DNA of 64,000 bases from Helicobacter cinaedi CCUG 18818 = ATCC BAA-847 (GCF_000155475.1 NZ_DS990394.1:49031-113030); one strand, 5' to 3'; shown: positions 9,263 through 19,501, counted from the stretch's first letter. The notes: a model not told the origin generated them from the sequence alone. Translations and numbers: made by a program.

Positions 9263-10192
9263 TTAGATAAAGAGTGAATTGACACTTTCATTGTGATAGA
9301 TTCTGCGTATGACTTCGGCAAAAAGCGGTGCTACGCTTAAGACTTTGATTTTGGGGTGGGCTAGTCGCAAGGGGATAGAGTTTGTTACCACAACTTCATC
9401 AAGTGAGCTTTTAGCAATGCGTTCAATGGCTGGTCCGCTTAGCACGGGGTGTGTGCCTAGAGCCATTACACTATTTGCCCCACGCGATTTTAGCACATCA
9501 GCAGCCTTACACATAGTCCCCGCAGTATCAATCATATCATCTACTAAAATCACATCTTTCCCGCTCACATCGCCGATGATATTCATCACTTCACTTTCAT
9601 TTGCCCTTTCACGCTTTTTATCCACAATCACTAAGTCCATTCCCATTCTATCGGCAAAATACCTAGCCCTTGCCACACCACCAATATCAGGTGAAGCGAT
9701 AATGGGATTTTTAAACGGCTTTTGTCGCAAGTAATCAGCAAATACGATTGAGCCATAAAGATTATCCACAGGTATATCAAAAAAGCCCTGAATCTGCCCG
9801 GCGTGCAAGTCCATCGTAATCATCCTATCAATACCGCTTTGCTCAATGAGATTTGCCACAAGCTTGGCACTTATTGGCACGCGAGGGGCAGCCTTCCTAT
9901 CCTGCCTTGCATAGCCAAAGTAGGGAATGACGGCATTAATGCTATTTGCCCCACTGCGTTTTAACGCATCTGTCATAATAAGAAGCTCCATAAGATTATC
10001 ATTTGTTGGAGCACAAGTGGGCTGAATGATAAAAATATCCTTGCCACGCACAGATTCGCCGATTTGGATATTGATTTCGCCATCACTAAAACGATTGATT
10101 GTTGCTTTTGAGAGAGATATATCAAGATATTCGGCAAGTTCATTGCTAAAAAGTGTGTGGGCTGACCCACTAAAAATTTTAAAACCACGCAT
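9263..10192 (-). CDS. prs: Ribose-phosphate pyrophosphokinase
   Basis: At 309 residues it has the normal length for PrsA, which makes PRPP from ribose 5-phosphate and ATP for purine, pyrimidine, histidine and NAD synthesis. Visible signatures are the start [21 protein letters not shown], the [10 protein letters not shown] catalytic flexible-loop region (about residue 95), the Mg-binding [12 protein letters not shown] (about 128) and the PRPP loop [13 protein letters not shown] (about 215). Cytoplasmic. It supplies the PRPP used by the histidine pathway represented by hisIE in this window. Confidence 0.97.
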   Translation of the reverse strand: MRGFKIFSGSAHTLFSNELAEYLDISLSKATINRFSDGEINIQIGESVRGKDIFIIQPTCAPTNDNLMELLIMTDALKRSGANSINAVIPYFGYARQDRKAAPRVPISAKLVANLIEQSGIDRMITMDLHAGQIQGFFDIPVDNLYGSIVFADYLRQKPFKNPIIASPDIGGVARARYFADRMGMDLVIVDKKRERANESEVMNIIGDVSGKDVILVDDMIDTAGTMCKAADVLKSRGANSVMALGTHPVLSGPAIERIAKSSLDEVVVTNSIPLRLAHPKIKVLSVAPLFAEVIRRIYHNESVNSLFI

Positions 10193-10244
10193 AAAAATAG
10201 CCTTTGGAATGAGATTTTTGCATTATAACAAACTCCTTTTACAT

Positions 10245-11171
10245 TTAGCTAAAAATGTCTTCATTTTCAGTGATACTGCATTCTAAAAATAGCTCTAGTT
10301 TCCCTTCGCTTAGCAATCGCGGATTGATTTTTCTATCAAGGTTGATTAGCATTTCACTTTTATTTCTATCACGGATAAACTGCCGTGTTTGCACGATATG
10401 ACAGGGCGAGTTTAGAATATTCTCATCAAATTGCGTAATAGCATAAACTTGCTTAATCTCTTTTGGCTCTTTATTTGGCTCACTTAGCTCTTCAAGTATG
10501 AGTTTGAAGCGTTTTGGGGCGATTTTGTCATAAAGGCTTGAGCCTTTCTTGCTTGAGTAGTAAAAGAGTATATCTTTGCCTTGATTATAGATTTGTGTCG
10601 TGCTAGAGCTTGATTTGAGTGTGCGGACATTGAGCTTAGAATCTTGCTGATTAAGGAATGAAAGCAGGGCTTTAGATTGTGGCACAAGCACATAGGTGTT
10701 GCCATAGAGTAAAATCTCCGCATCTTTATCCTGCAAAGGGAAGATTCCACCCTCATTCACAAATATTTCATTTTCCAAAGAAGCAGAATCCGCTTGTGTT
10801 TGGGGTTTTGAATCTTGCTGGGATTCTAAACTCACACTTTGTAAAGAATCTGCCAACACAGAATCAAGGGTGGAATCTACAAAAAGTGCTGGGGATTGCT
10901 CTTGTGAATTAGATTCTAAACTTATAGATTCTGGATTTTGAGCTTCTGTATTTTCTGTTATATTTTGTGAATCTTGCAGGGCTTCATCACTTGTATGAAC
11001 TTGATTTGCGTGAGTTTGAGATTCTGTATCTTTTTGAGAATCTAGCTTTGTTTCTACTTCATTAAAATCAGCGATGATAGAAAATGTGCTGTTTGGCGAT
11101 GTGGTGTCTAAATCTTTTGCAATCCCAAAAGAAAGCCAACATATCCCAACACATATAAAAAACTTCCGCAT
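10245..11171 (-). CDS. Exported protein with disordered linker, unknown
   Basis: The start is ATG at 11171 because AAGGA lies at correct spacing and the resulting N-terminus (MRKFFICVGICWLSFGIA) is a signal peptide; the frame is open further upstream. About 308 residues. Residues 20-150 are low complexity, rich in S, E, Q, D and T, and encoded by DNA holding several AGATTCT/AGAATCT copies. The C-terminal 150 residues look folded (GGIFPLQDKDAEILLYGNTY..., ending LELFLECSITENEDIFS). It is probably periplasmic. No family recognised. It lies divergent from der, 90 bp away. Confidence 0.65.
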   Translation of the reverse strand: MRKFFICVGICWLSFGIAKDLDTTSPNSTFSIIADFNEVETKLDSQKDTESQTHANQVHTSDEALQDSQNITENTEAQNPESISLESNSQEQSPALFVDSTLDSVLADSLQSVSLESQQDSKPQTQADSASLENEIFVNEGGIFPLQDKDAEILLYGNTYVLVPQSKALLSFLNQQDSKLNVRTLKSSSSTTQIYNQGKDILFYYSSKKGSSLYDKIAPKRFKLILEELSEPNKEPKEIKQVYAITQFDENILNSPCHIVQTRQFIRDRNKSEMLINLDRKINPRLLSEGKLELFLECSITENEDIFS

Positions 11172-11261
11172 TTTTAGAATCCTTTTATGAAGTTTTATTA
11201 AGAAAAAACACAACTTTAGCTAACATATCGTTAGAAAAAGATTTTATTTAAGAGTAGTGTA

Positions 11262-12845
11262 ATGAAAACAATAGCGATTTTAGGCAAACCAAATGTCGGC
11301 AAAAGCTCCCTTTTTAATCGCCTTATCAAGCAACATTTGGCTATTACTTCAAATGTGAGTGGCACAACGCGTGATGTGAAAAAGGCGTGTTTTGAGATTA
11401 GCGGTGTTGATGTGGAGCTTATTGACACAGGTGGGCTTGACAAAGCTCAAGGGCTATTTGCTAAAGTGAGTGAAAACTCACTCAAAGCTGGGGCAGAGGC
11501 GGATTTAGTGCTGTATATGGTAGATGGAAGCCTTTTGCCACAAGATGATGATATAGCTTATTTTCGTAAGATTCAGCGTTTGCAAAAGCCCTTGATACTT
11601 GTAGTCAATAAAGTGGATAATGATAAGATAAAGCAAAGGGCGTGGGATTTTAGCTCCTTTGGTGCCAAAGATATGAGCTTTATCTCCGTGCAGCATAATC
11701 GTGGCTTAAGCCTTTTGCTGGAGATGATGTTTGAGCTTTTGGATTTAGCAAAGGAGCAGAATCTTAATGCTATACTGAAGTCTCAATTTGAAAATGATAC
11801 AGAATCTAACGATGAGAGCTTGGAGGAGTTTTTAGATACGCTAGATTCTAAGGAGCAGGATAAAGATAGTGAAGAGTGCATTGCCGTTGGGATTATTGGG
11901 CGTGTGAATGTCGGCAAAAGCTCACTGCTGAATGCCTTGCTTGGCAAGGAAAGAAGTGTGGTGAGTGAAGTGGCGGGGACGACTATTGATCCTGTTGATG
12001 AAACGGGGGAGATTTTAGGACAAAAGGTGCGTTTTGTAGATACGGCTGGAATCCGCCGCTCTAGCAAGATTCTAGGGATTGAAAAGTTTGCCCTTGATCG
12101 CACAAATAAGGCTTTGGCTCAAAGTCATATTGCCATTTTAGTCCTTGATGCGAGTGAGCCTTTTGTAGAGCTTGATGAAAAGATTAGCTCTCTTATCCCC
12201 AAACACGCACTAGGCGTGATTGTGGTGCTAAATAAATGGGATAAACGGCATAAGGAATTTAAGGAGATTATGGCGGAGTTCAAACATAGATTTGGCTTTT
12301 TATCCTTTGTGCCGGTGATGACTTTATCTGCGTTAAATGGGCGGAATATTGAGAAGCTAAAAAGCGAGATTCTAAAGGTATATGAGCGATTTTCATATAG
12401 AATCCCAACGAGTGTATTAAATGAATGTGTAGAAAAGGCGACACAAGCTCATCATATCCCAAGTGATCACGGCAAGATTGTGAAAATCTACTATGCTACG
12501 CAATATGCCACACACCCGCCACAAATTGCCCTTGTGAGTAATCGCCCACAGAGTTTGCACTTTAGCTACAAGCGATATATCATTAATGTATTAAGAGAGC
12601 ATTTTGACTTTCAAGGTGTGCCTTTGCTGCTTAGTGTGCGGGGGAAAAACAATAAGGCTGAAGTGGAAAATGAAAATACAGAATCTCAAAAAATAGAGCC
12701 AACAAAACAAAAAGACGCAAAATTTGGTAAGAAGCGAGATGTGAAACAGACTAAGAATGTTAAAGGTGCTAAAAAGGATTCTAAAGATTCTAAAAAAGAC
12801 AAAGAAGCAAAAACAACAAAAAGTAAAAATACGCGTTTTGTGTGA
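11262..12845 (+). CDS. der: Ribosome-associated GTPase Der (EngA)
   Basis: Two G domains in tandem are diagnostic of Der, which acts in 50S subunit assembly. The first has GKPNVGKSS at residues 8-16, DTGG near 56 and NKVD near 115; the second has GRVNVGKSS near 211, DTAG near 262 and NKWD near 323. A KH-like C-terminal domain follows to about residue 465. The protein is 527 residues, longer than usual: after position about 470 there is a Lys/Asp/Ser/Thr-rich tail ending NTRFV. It probably contacts rRNA. Confidence 0.96.
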   Translation: MKTIAILGKPNVGKSSLFNRLIKQHLAITSNVSGTTRDVKKACFEISGVDVELIDTGGLDKAQGLFAKVSENSLKAGAEADLVLYMVDGSLLPQDDDIAYFRKIQRLQKPLILVVNKVDNDKIKQRAWDFSSFGAKDMSFISVQHNRGLSLLLEMMFELLDLAKEQNLNAILKSQFENDTESNDESLEEFLDTLDSKEQDKDSEECIAVGIIGRVNVGKSSLLNALLGKERSVVSEVAGTTIDPVDETGEILGQKVRFVDTAGIRRSSKILGIEKFALDRTNKALAQSHIAILVLDASEPFVELDEKISSLIPKHALGVIVVLNKWDKRHKEFKEIMAEFKHRFGFLSFVPVMTLSALNGRNIEKLKSEILKVYERFSYRIPTSVLNECVEKATQAHHIPSDHGKIVKIYYATQYATHPPQIALVSNRPQSLHFSYKRYIINVLREHFDFQGVPLLLSVRGKNNKAEVENENTESQKIEPTKQKDAKFGKKRDVKQTKNVKGAKKDSKDSKKDKEAKTTKSKNTRFV

Positions 12846-12946
12846 GTATGCTTATGTATTGAAACACAGGGGCAAAATAAAAGAATTTGCCAAAGTTTTA
12901 CACAAGGACATACAAGGCTGTAAGGAATACATTATAAAATCAAGCT

Positions 12947-12966
12947 AGAATCTGCCCTAAGATTCT
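12947..12966. terminator. Hairpin of inverted AGAATCT motifs after der
   Basis: AGAATCT (12947-12953), a 6-base loop and AGATTCT (12960-12966) form a perfect 7-bp stem between der and the next plus-strand gene. The overabundant 7-mer of this genome is used here as an inverted pair. No T-run follows directly. Confidence 0.45.
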
Positions 12967-12986
12967 CAAATCAAAAAGGAGTGAAA

Positions 12987-13892
12987 ATGCTATCAAAAGA
13001 TATTGTTACCTATGCGAAGATGCGTTATGAATTACGTGCGTATCTTACCTTTCTTTTTACGCAGAATATTAAAAATTTTATGCCGGAGCCTAGCTTTGAA
13101 GTCGTGCTAAGTGGGCTAAAACGCATAAAAGATGAGATTAAAGTTTTTGATGCGATGTATATTTTGGATAAGAATGGAATGCAGATTAGCGATGTGTTTC
13201 AAAGCAATGGGATTATTGAAAATGCGGGGGCGAACTTCTCAAATCGTGCGTATTACTATGAGGCATTGGACGAGCAGCGGTGTATTATCACAAATCCTTA
13301 TCCTTCAAAGATTGATGGGAATCTTGTCGTAACGGCTGCCTATCCTGTGTATAATCAAAATCACGAGTTGCTATTTGTGGTGTGTATTGACATTCATCTG
13401 CGCGATGCGTTAAAAATCAGCTCGCCTAATCGCTTTTTTCATATTTTTTCAATGTTAAGTGTGGGAATGTATTGCGTGCTTTCACTCGCCTTAAGTTTTA
13501 TCGCAGTTTTGCTTATGGTGGAAGGGGTAGTGCGGTTTTGGTCAGAGGATATTTTGCGTTTTCAAAGCTTTGATATTAAAGATATTTTTGAATCTACGAT
13601 TTTGCTAACCCTTGCTCTAGCGATTTTTGATTTAGTCAAAGCGATTTTTGAAGAAGAGGTTTTAGGCAAAAATGTCGGCAGAAGCTACACGGTGCATAAG
13701 ACGATGATACGCTTTCTTGGCTCCATCATCATAGCCCTTGCCATTGAAGCTTTGATGCTTGTATTTAAATTCACCTTTTCAGCCCCGGAGCAGCTTTTAT
13801 ATGCGGTGTATCTCATCGGCGGCGTGGCATTTTTGCTCATCGCTTTGGCTATATATGTGAAGTTTGCCTATGGGGTGGGTAAGAAGGTGTAG
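12987..13892 (+). CDS. Membrane protein with PDC/Cache-like sensor domain
   Basis: The start is ATG at 12987, five bases after AGGAG; a GTG at 12981 sits too close to that site. About 301 residues. The N-terminal half resembles a PDC/Cache ligand-binding domain (FDAMYILDKNGMQIS, FSNRAYYYEALDEQ, VVTAAYPVYNQ, LLFVVCIDI). The second half has four or five hydrophobic segments, including LSLALSFIAVLLMVEGVV and ALAIYVKFAYG, without a methyl-accepting or kinase domain. It may sense a small molecule outside or at the membrane; the output is unknown. Confidence 0.7.
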   Translation: MLSKDIVTYAKMRYELRAYLTFLFTQNIKNFMPEPSFEVVLSGLKRIKDEIKVFDAMYILDKNGMQISDVFQSNGIIENAGANFSNRAYYYEALDEQRCIITNPYPSKIDGNLVVTAAYPVYNQNHELLFVVCIDIHLRDALKISSPNRFFHIFSMLSVGMYCVLSLALSFIAVLLMVEGVVRFWSEDILRFQSFDIKDIFESTILLTLALAIFDLVKAIFEEEVLGKNVGRSYTVHKTMIRFLGSIIIALAIEALMLVFKFTFSAPEQLLYAVYLIGGVAFLLIALAIYVKFAYGVGKKV

Positions 13893-13905
13893 AAATAAGC
13901 AATTT

Positions 13906-13920
13906 ATGCCGACTTGGCAT
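13906..13920. terminator. Short hairpin between convergent genes
   Basis: ATGCC-GACTT-GGCAT with flanking A/T runs that can extend the stem, between the PDC-domain gene and the convergent DUF2393 gene. It is a weak but suitably placed two-way terminator. Confidence 0.4.
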
Positions 13921-13930
13921 TTTGAGTGGC

Positions 13931-14623
13931 TTACTGATAGTTTGTGTCTTTTGCCTGTTCGCCAATATTTCCTTGAGTTTCTGTTTCTATGGAATCTTGA
14001 GTTGTGATTTGTAGGCTTGGCTCTTTGGGAGTGATAATATCTTTGCTAGGTGCTTTTTTCTTCTGCATTTTTTGGGCAAATTTATTTGATAGATAGCAAT
14101 CCACATATACCCTAAACAACAAAGGCTCTTGTGCTTCAAAATTTGGCACAATCACAGAAAAATCAGCATTATTATCAGGCTCAATATCAATGTCAATACT
14201 CGTGCTTAGGGAACTTTTTGGAAAAATACTATTAAAATATCTCATAAATTTGCTATCTTTTTCATCACGCACAGAATCTACGCTAATCAAACATTCATTG
14301 ATGGGTGCTCTGCCTTTATTTGTAATATTTCCTGCGACAAAGAAACCTTTTGTATATTGCATAGGATACGCACTCATCAAAGTAACATCTATCTTATACA
14401 GCACATTTTTCATCACAAAATGCAAAACAAAAGGTGCGGCAAGAATGGTGATAATAGACAAGAAAAAGAAAAACCTTGCAATGAATCTCCGCCCACGCAA
14501 AAGCAGCCCTAAAGTAAAAAGCATAATAAAAATAAAAAAACCAATAAGGATTAAGCCAATCTCATAAACGGATAAATAAGACACCATTTGGATAAGCAAA
14601 ATCTTTAGCCTTTCAAACATCAT
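13931..14623 (-). CDS. DUF2393-like membrane-anchored protein
   Basis: 230 residues. Two hydrophobic segments near the N-terminus (IGLILIGFFIFIMLFTLGLLL; FFFFLSIITILAAPFVLHFVM) are followed by a beta-rich domain with GNITNKGRAPINECLISV, resembling the DUF2393 proteins of Campylobacterota. The C-terminal 40 residues are polar and probably disordered. The domain likely lies outside the cytoplasmic membrane. It starts 5 bases after hisIE ends, so they are co-transcribed. Function unknown. Confidence 0.7.
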   Translation of the reverse strand: MMFERLKILLIQMVSYLSVYEIGLILIGFFIFIMLFTLGLLLRGRRFIARFFFFLSIITILAAPFVLHFVMKNVLYKIDVTLMSAYPMQYTKGFFVAGNITNKGRAPINECLISVDSVRDEKDSKFMRYFNSIFPKSSLSTSIDIDIEPDNNADFSVIVPNFEAQEPLLFRVYVDCYLSNKFAQKMQKKKAPSKDIITPKEPSLQITTQDSIETETQGNIGEQAKDTNYQ

Positions 14624-14628
14624 ATATC

Positions 14629-15372
14629 CTAATGCGTTTGACGCGAAGCTTTCTCTTCTATGCCACTTTGCCCTTTGCGTCTTTGAAGCTCCTGCAACAC
14701 ACGCTCAGGGTTGATATGCTCTAAGGCTAAGCCCACCAAAATATGATAGAGCAAATCCGCACATTCATAGATAATTTCAGATTCCTGCCTATCTTTAATC
14801 GCAAAGCACAGCTCCCCCGCTTCTTCAACAATCTTTTTACAAATGCCATTTGCTCCTTTTGCAAACAAAGACGCACTATAAGAAGTTTTGGGATTTTCGT
14901 GTTTTTTTTGCTCTATGATATGATATAGCTCATCAAGGATATGATAGATTCCACAAGGGCTTTGAATTTTTGTGCTTACCTGACTTGCACCCTTGGATTC
15001 AGCAGTTTCACTTTTACATTCATCTTTATATTCACTTTTCATTTCGCTTGGGATAATGCGTTGAAAAAAGCAACTTTTTTCTCCCGTATGACAAGCCACA
15101 CCCTTTTGCTCCACGAGAAAAATCAAACTATCATTATCACAATCAAGTCGCACTTCTTTGATTTTTTGTGTATTGCCACTTTGCTCACCTTTTTGCCAGA
15201 TTCTCTGCTTTGAGCGAGAAAAATAATGTGCCAACCCACTTTGTAAAGAAAGCTCTAAAGATTGTTTAGAAGAATACGCAAACATTAAAATTTCATTGCT
15301 CCCCCACTCTTGAGTAATCGTAGGGATTAGCTCATATCGCTCCCAATCAATCTTTTCTAGCACATCACGCAT
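14629..15372 (-). CDS. hisIE: Histidine biosynthesis bifunctional protein HisIE
   Basis: 247 residues. The N-terminal PRA-CH domain shows WGSNEILMFAYSS, YFSRSKQRIWQKGEQSGNTQ, the metal-binding LDCDNDSLIF and the Cys/His site VACHTGEKSCFFQ. The C-terminal PRA-PH domain shows EEAGELCFAIKD and ECADLLYHILVGL. Together they catalyse the second and third steps of histidine synthesis. A polar linker of about 40 residues joins the domains. H. pylori has no histidine pathway, so this gene argues for an enterohepatic species. No other his gene is nearby. Confidence 0.95.
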   Translation of the reverse strand: MRDVLEKIDWERYELIPTITQEWGSNEILMFAYSSKQSLELSLQSGLAHYFSRSKQRIWQKGEQSGNTQKIKEVRLDCDNDSLIFLVEQKGVACHTGEKSCFFQRIIPSEMKSEYKDECKSETAESKGASQVSTKIQSPCGIYHILDELYHIIEQKKHENPKTSYSASLFAKGANGICKKIVEEAGELCFAIKDRQESEIIYECADLLYHILVGLALEHINPERVLQELQRRKGQSGIEEKASRQTH

Positions 15373-15375
15373 ATA

Positions 15376-16506
15376 TTACTGCCCTACGACACTGCTTTTT
15401 TGCTTATTTTTAGAATCTACCCAAATATTTGGCACAGCCCCACCGGGAGTTAGGAATATTTGTGCGTTTGTGTTTTCTTTTAACGCCTCATTAAACTTGC
15501 CCTGCGTTTCAATTTGCCGTAATTCAAGCAATCGTTGAGAGAGGCTTTCATTCACAAGGCGGTTTGCTTCACTCTGTCCCTTTGCTTCAATCTCTAGTGC
15601 ATCTGCCTTACCCTTTGCCCTTTCACGCAAGGCATTTGCCTCTTCTTTTGCCTTTTGTGCATCTCTCTTGGCAAGTTCCACACCTTCAATTCTCGTTTTC
15701 ACTTGCTCTGGCAGCACAATCTCACGCAACTGGATAGATACAAGCTTTACAGGCTGATTTGGCGTTGTATCAAGTTTGCCTTTAAAACCATTATAGATAA
15801 GATTTGCTACTTCATCGCGTTTTGTCGGTAGCTCCTCTGTGGGGTAATTCCCAACCGCACTTCTTACCACATCACGAATGACGGGATTGATGATTTTTTG
15901 CTCCCACGCCATACCATACTCTGCAATAGTCGCAGGGACTTTTTCACGCTCAAGCTGATACTGCACGGTAAGTTCAATTGAGATTGTCATACCGCTTGTA
16001 TCCATAACATTAATCGCATCATTACGCAAAATGCTTGATTCTCGCCCTACATTTCCCATATCCTCACTACGAGAGAAGTTAATAGTCCTTACCTTTGTAT
16101 CCACTAAAATCACATCTTGGATAATAGGCATAAAAAAGTGAAGTCCGGGATCAAGCGGCTTAGGATCATACTGCCCCGTAGTTACTTTAATGCCAACCTC
16201 TCCCGCATTGACAATCACAAAAGGACGCGCAACGATAAAAATCACAATCAATAAAACAACGATAATAATCACGCCAAGCGACTTGCCACTAGGCATTGAG
16301 GGCATAGGCATATCAAGGTTAAATCCACCGCCACCGCGATTGCTATTATTATTTGGGCGATTATTTCCACCATTATTACCACCACCATTATTACGATTGC
16401 CACCACCACTATTTTGGTTTCTTGGTTGCTGATTATCACTAGAGCCTTTTTTTTCATCAAGCTCGGCTCGTTTTTTCTTCAAATGCTCGTTTAAATCAAT
16501 AGGCAT
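15376..16506 (-). CDS. SPFH/prohibitin-family (HflK-like) membrane protein
   Basis: 376 residues. A Gly/Asn-rich N-terminal tail (about 25-62) precedes one membrane segment (GVIIIVVLLIVIFIVARPFVIV) and the SPFH/band-7 domain (NAGEVGIKVTTGQYDPKPLDPGLHF, ISIELTVQYQL). A long charged helix follows (LAKRDAQKAKEEANALRERAKGK). It corresponds to the single prohibitin-like protein of H. pylori. Such proteins form large membrane rings and often modulate FtsH; that role is inferred here. It lies between ilvE and hisIE in one minus-strand run. Confidence 0.85.
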   Translation of the reverse strand: MPIDLNEHLKKKRAELDEKKGSSDNQQPRNQNSGGGNRNNGGGNNGGNNRPNNNSNRGGGGFNLDMPMPSMPSGKSLGVIIIVVLLIVIFIVARPFVIVNAGEVGIKVTTGQYDPKPLDPGLHFFMPIIQDVILVDTKVRTINFSRSEDMGNVGRESSILRNDAINVMDTSGMTISIELTVQYQLEREKVPATIAEYGMAWEQKIINPVIRDVVRSAVGNYPTEELPTKRDEVANLIYNGFKGKLDTTPNQPVKLVSIQLREIVLPEQVKTRIEGVELAKRDAQKAKEEANALRERAKGKADALEIEAKGQSEANRLVNESLSQRLLELRQIETQGKFNEALKENTNAQIFLTPGGAVPNIWVDSKNKQKSSVVGQ

Positions 16507-16515
16507 TGCTACTCC

Positions 16516-17439
16516 TTAGTCTATATAAGTTAAATAATGAGAATATTTTGGATTTTCACCATTGACAACATCAAAATACGCTTGTTGCAATTTCTTTGTC
16601 AAATCCCCAGCCTTGCCATTACCGATAATCCTTGCATCAAGCTCACGCACAGGCGTAATCTCCGCTGCGGTTCCCGTAAAAAAAGCTTCATCAGCGATAT
16701 ATACTTCATCTCGTGTAATGCGTCTTTGCTCTACGCTTAAGCCCATATCTTTAGCTATCTCAATGGTTGTGGCTTGTGTGATAGATTCTAGTGTGTTATC
16801 ATAAGGGGGCGTGATGAGTTTGCCATTCCTTACGATAAAAAAGCACTCGCCACTACCTTCTGCCACAAAGCCATTATCATCAAGTAATAATGCCTCATCG
16901 CACCCACAAGCTAATGCTTCGTGCTTTGCCATTTGTGAGTTAAGATAATTTGCTGCCGCCTTTGCCTTACCCATAAATGACTTTGTAGGATTCCGCACAA
17001 AGGAGCTTGTTTTGACTTTGATTCCATTATTTAAGCCATCTTCACCAAGATACGCTCCCCACTCCCACGCAGCAATCGCAACATTTACCGGTGCGTTAAT
17101 GTGATTTAGCCCCATAACACCATAGCCAAGATAAATAATAGGGCGGATATACACATTGCCCTTATATTCATCTTTATTTGCCCTCAAAACCTCTATATGA
17201 GCCTTTTCTAGCTCATCTTGCGTAAAGGGCGATTTAATACAAACGATCTTAGCTGAATCTAAAAGCCTTTTTGTATGCTCTTTTAGACGAAAAATCGCCA
17301 AACCCTTTTTTGTCATATACGCCCTTGTACCTTCAAAAACAGCATTTCCATAATGCAAAGTATGGCTTAAAATATGCGTGGTCGCATCTGCCCACGGGAT
17401 AAGCTTACCATCTTTCCAAATATATTTTGCTTCTTTCAT
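16516..17439 (-). CDS. ilvE: Branched-chain amino acid aminotransferase
   Basis: 307 residues, normal for class IV aminotransferases using PLP. Signatures: HTLHYGNAVFEGTRAY near residue 27, RPIIYLGYG near 100, SFMGKAKAAANYLNSQ containing the PLP lysine near 160, EALLLDDNGFVAEGSGE near 180-195 and FFTGTAAEITPV near 255. It makes the last step of Leu, Ile and Val synthesis. It lies 9 bp upstream of the SPFH gene, suggesting co-transcription. Confidence 0.95.
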   Translation of the reverse strand: MKEAKYIWKDGKLIPWADATTHILSHTLHYGNAVFEGTRAYMTKKGLAIFRLKEHTKRLLDSAKIVCIKSPFTQDELEKAHIEVLRANKDEYKGNVYIRPIIYLGYGVMGLNHINAPVNVAIAAWEWGAYLGEDGLNNGIKVKTSSFVRNPTKSFMGKAKAAANYLNSQMAKHEALACGCDEALLLDDNGFVAEGSGECFFIVRNGKLITPPYDNTLESITQATTIEIAKDMGLSVEQRRITRDEVYIADEAFFTGTAAEITPVRELDARIIGNGKAGDLTKKLQQAYFDVVNGENPKYSHYLTYID

Positions 17440-17511
17440 TGTGGATACTCTCCTTATTTTTGAATCTAAAACAATGTCGTGGATTGTAGCAAAAGTTTTA
17501 TAATATTTTAA

Positions 17512-19500
17512 CTATGCTAAATCGCTATTTTTCTGCTCTAATTCCAAATATTGCGTGATTTTAGAATCTAGCTCCTTTTCCACTTCTGCTAACTCTGCTG
17601 CTAAGACACTAATGCCTTGCTGCTGATAGGTTTGTGGGTTGCTAAGGGCAGTTTGCAGGGCTTTTTGCCTAGATTCTAGCACTTCAATCTCTTGGGGCAG
17701 AATCTGCAATGCCCTTTGCTCGTTGTAGCTTAATTTTTTTGCTTTTTTCACAGGGGCAGATTCTATGGGAACAGATTCTGTATGCTGTGATTGAATCTTG
17801 GGCTTAGAATCTGCACTCAAAGATTCTAATCTCTCAAGTTCCAGCAAATTTTCATTCATCTCCAAATACTCACTATAAAGCATATGCGTTTGCACCACTT
17901 TGCCGCCCCCTTCAAAGACAAGCAGTTTTTGGGCGAGTTTATCCACAAAATACCTATCGTGGCTCACAAATACAACCGCACAATTCAAGCTCAAAAGATA
18001 TTCCTCCACAATATTAATCGTTTGTATATCTAAATCATTTGTTGGCTCATCAAGGATAAATACATCAACTTCCTTGGTAAAAAGCAAGGCTAGGGCTACG
18101 CGGTTTTTCTCCCCACCGCTTAGAGAGCTAATTTTTTGCGTTAAAAACTCTTTTGGAAATAAAAAGTTTTTCAAATACCCATATATATGCAAATGCTTTC
18201 CACGCACTTCAATATATTCCCCACCATTTGGACAAAAAGTCTCTAGCAAATCCTTATCATCTTCAAGCAAAGCCGTGTGCTGGTCAAAATAGCCTATGCG
18301 TATATCACCCACCTTTACTACACCAGAATCTGCCCTGTCTTGCCCGAGTAAAATTTTTAAAAAGCTTGACTTGCCCGAGCCATTTTTACCAACAATGGCG
18401 ATTTTATCATTCCGCAAGATTCTTAAATTTAAATCTTTTATTAGAATCTTGCCGCCTATATTTTTACACAAATGCTCTATCTCAAAAAGGCATTTTTGAT
18501 TATTTACATTTTCAGTTTTATTAAAGCTTTTCTGCTCTCTTTCAAGCTCAAGCCGCATTTTGCGTATCACAGATGGATTATGCTTTGCCTCTTCACGCAT
18601 AGCTAAGATTCTATTTTTTCGCCCCTCATTGCGTTTGAGCCTTGCTTTTACACCTTGCCGTAGCCATTGCTCTTCACTTTTTAGAATCTTAAGAAGTTTT
18701 TGATGAGCTTGACTTAAATGCCTTAAAATCTCCTCCTTTTTAGCCAAATAATCCAAATATCCGCCTTCAAAGCTTGTAAGATGAGCAGAATCAATCTCAA
18801 TAATGCGTGTAGCTACCCTATCAATAAAATATCTATCGTGGCTAATGAATACAAGTGTAAAACGGGACTTTAAAATAAAATCCTCCAAAAATGCCACCAT
18901 TTGCGTATCAAGGTGGTTTGTAGGCTCATCAAGCAATAAAATATCACAAGGTTGCAATAAAATACTTGCCAATGCGATTTTTTTCTGCTCCCCTCCACTT
19001 AGGGAATTTGCAAGTCTATCTCTAAAAGCCTGTAAGCCAAAATGCTCTAAAATCTCTTCTGCCCTTTTCTGTAAATCCCAGCCATTATTGTCATCTAAAA
19101 AGGCACTAAGCCTTGCGTATTCATTTAACATCTCTTTACGCGTTAGGGAATCTTTAATAGAATCTTGTATCATTGAAAGCTTGTTGTTTATCTCTTGCAG
19201 GGCGTTATGAGCTTTTGTTATCTCACTCATAGATTCTATAAGCACATCTTGCACACTTGCATTTGCCTTAAAGATAGGCTTTTGCTCTAAGGATAGAATC
19301 TTAAGATTTTTGATACCTATCCTTTCACCGCCATCTATCTCTAGCCCTCCGGCAATAATCTGCAATAAGCTTGACTTGCCCGAGCCATTTTGACCAATAA
19401 CCGCAATGCGTTCATATTGAGAGATATTAAGATTTGCCTGTTTGAGAATGATCTTATGATCGTATTGCTTATGTATGTCTTGGAGCGATAAAAGATTCAT
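17512..19500 (-). CDS. ABC-F ATPase (Uup-like)
   Basis: The start is ATG at 19500 (MNLLSLQDIHKQYD), two bases after the upstream gene's stop; a longer in-frame reading would overlap that gene. About 662 residues with two ABC domains and no membrane segments. Walker A sites are GQNGSGKSSLLQ and GKNGSGKSSFLK, signatures LSGGEQKK and LSGGEKNR, and Walker B LLLDEPTNHLDT and FILDEPTNDLDI. The charged helical linker between domains and a C-terminal coiled coil match the Uup type, which acts on ribosomes or branched DNA intermediates. Confidence 0.88.
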   Translation of the reverse strand: MNLLSLQDIHKQYDHKIILKQANLNISQYERIAVIGQNGSGKSSLLQIIAGGLEIDGGERIGIKNLKILSLEQKPIFKANASVQDVLIESMSEITKAHNALQEINNKLSMIQDSIKDSLTRKEMLNEYARLSAFLDDNNGWDLQKRAEEILEHFGLQAFRDRLANSLSGGEQKKIALASILLQPCDILLLDEPTNHLDTQMVAFLEDFILKSRFTLVFISHDRYFIDRVATRIIEIDSAHLTSFEGGYLDYLAKKEEILRHLSQAHQKLLKILKSEEQWLRQGVKARLKRNEGRKNRILAMREEAKHNPSVIRKMRLELEREQKSFNKTENVNNQKCLFEIEHLCKNIGGKILIKDLNLRILRNDKIAIVGKNGSGKSSFLKILLGQDRADSGVVKVGDIRIGYFDQHTALLEDDKDLLETFCPNGGEYIEVRGKHLHIYGYLKNFLFPKEFLTQKISSLSGGEKNRVALALLFTKEVDVFILDEPTNDLDIQTINIVEEYLLSLNCAVVFVSHDRYFVDKLAQKLLVFEGGGKVVQTHMLYSEYLEMNENLLELERLESLSADSKPKIQSQHTESVPIESAPVKKAKKLSYNEQRALQILPQEIEVLESRQKALQTALSNPQTYQQQGISVLAAELAEVEKELDSKITQYLELEQKNSDLA

Positions 19501-19501
19501 C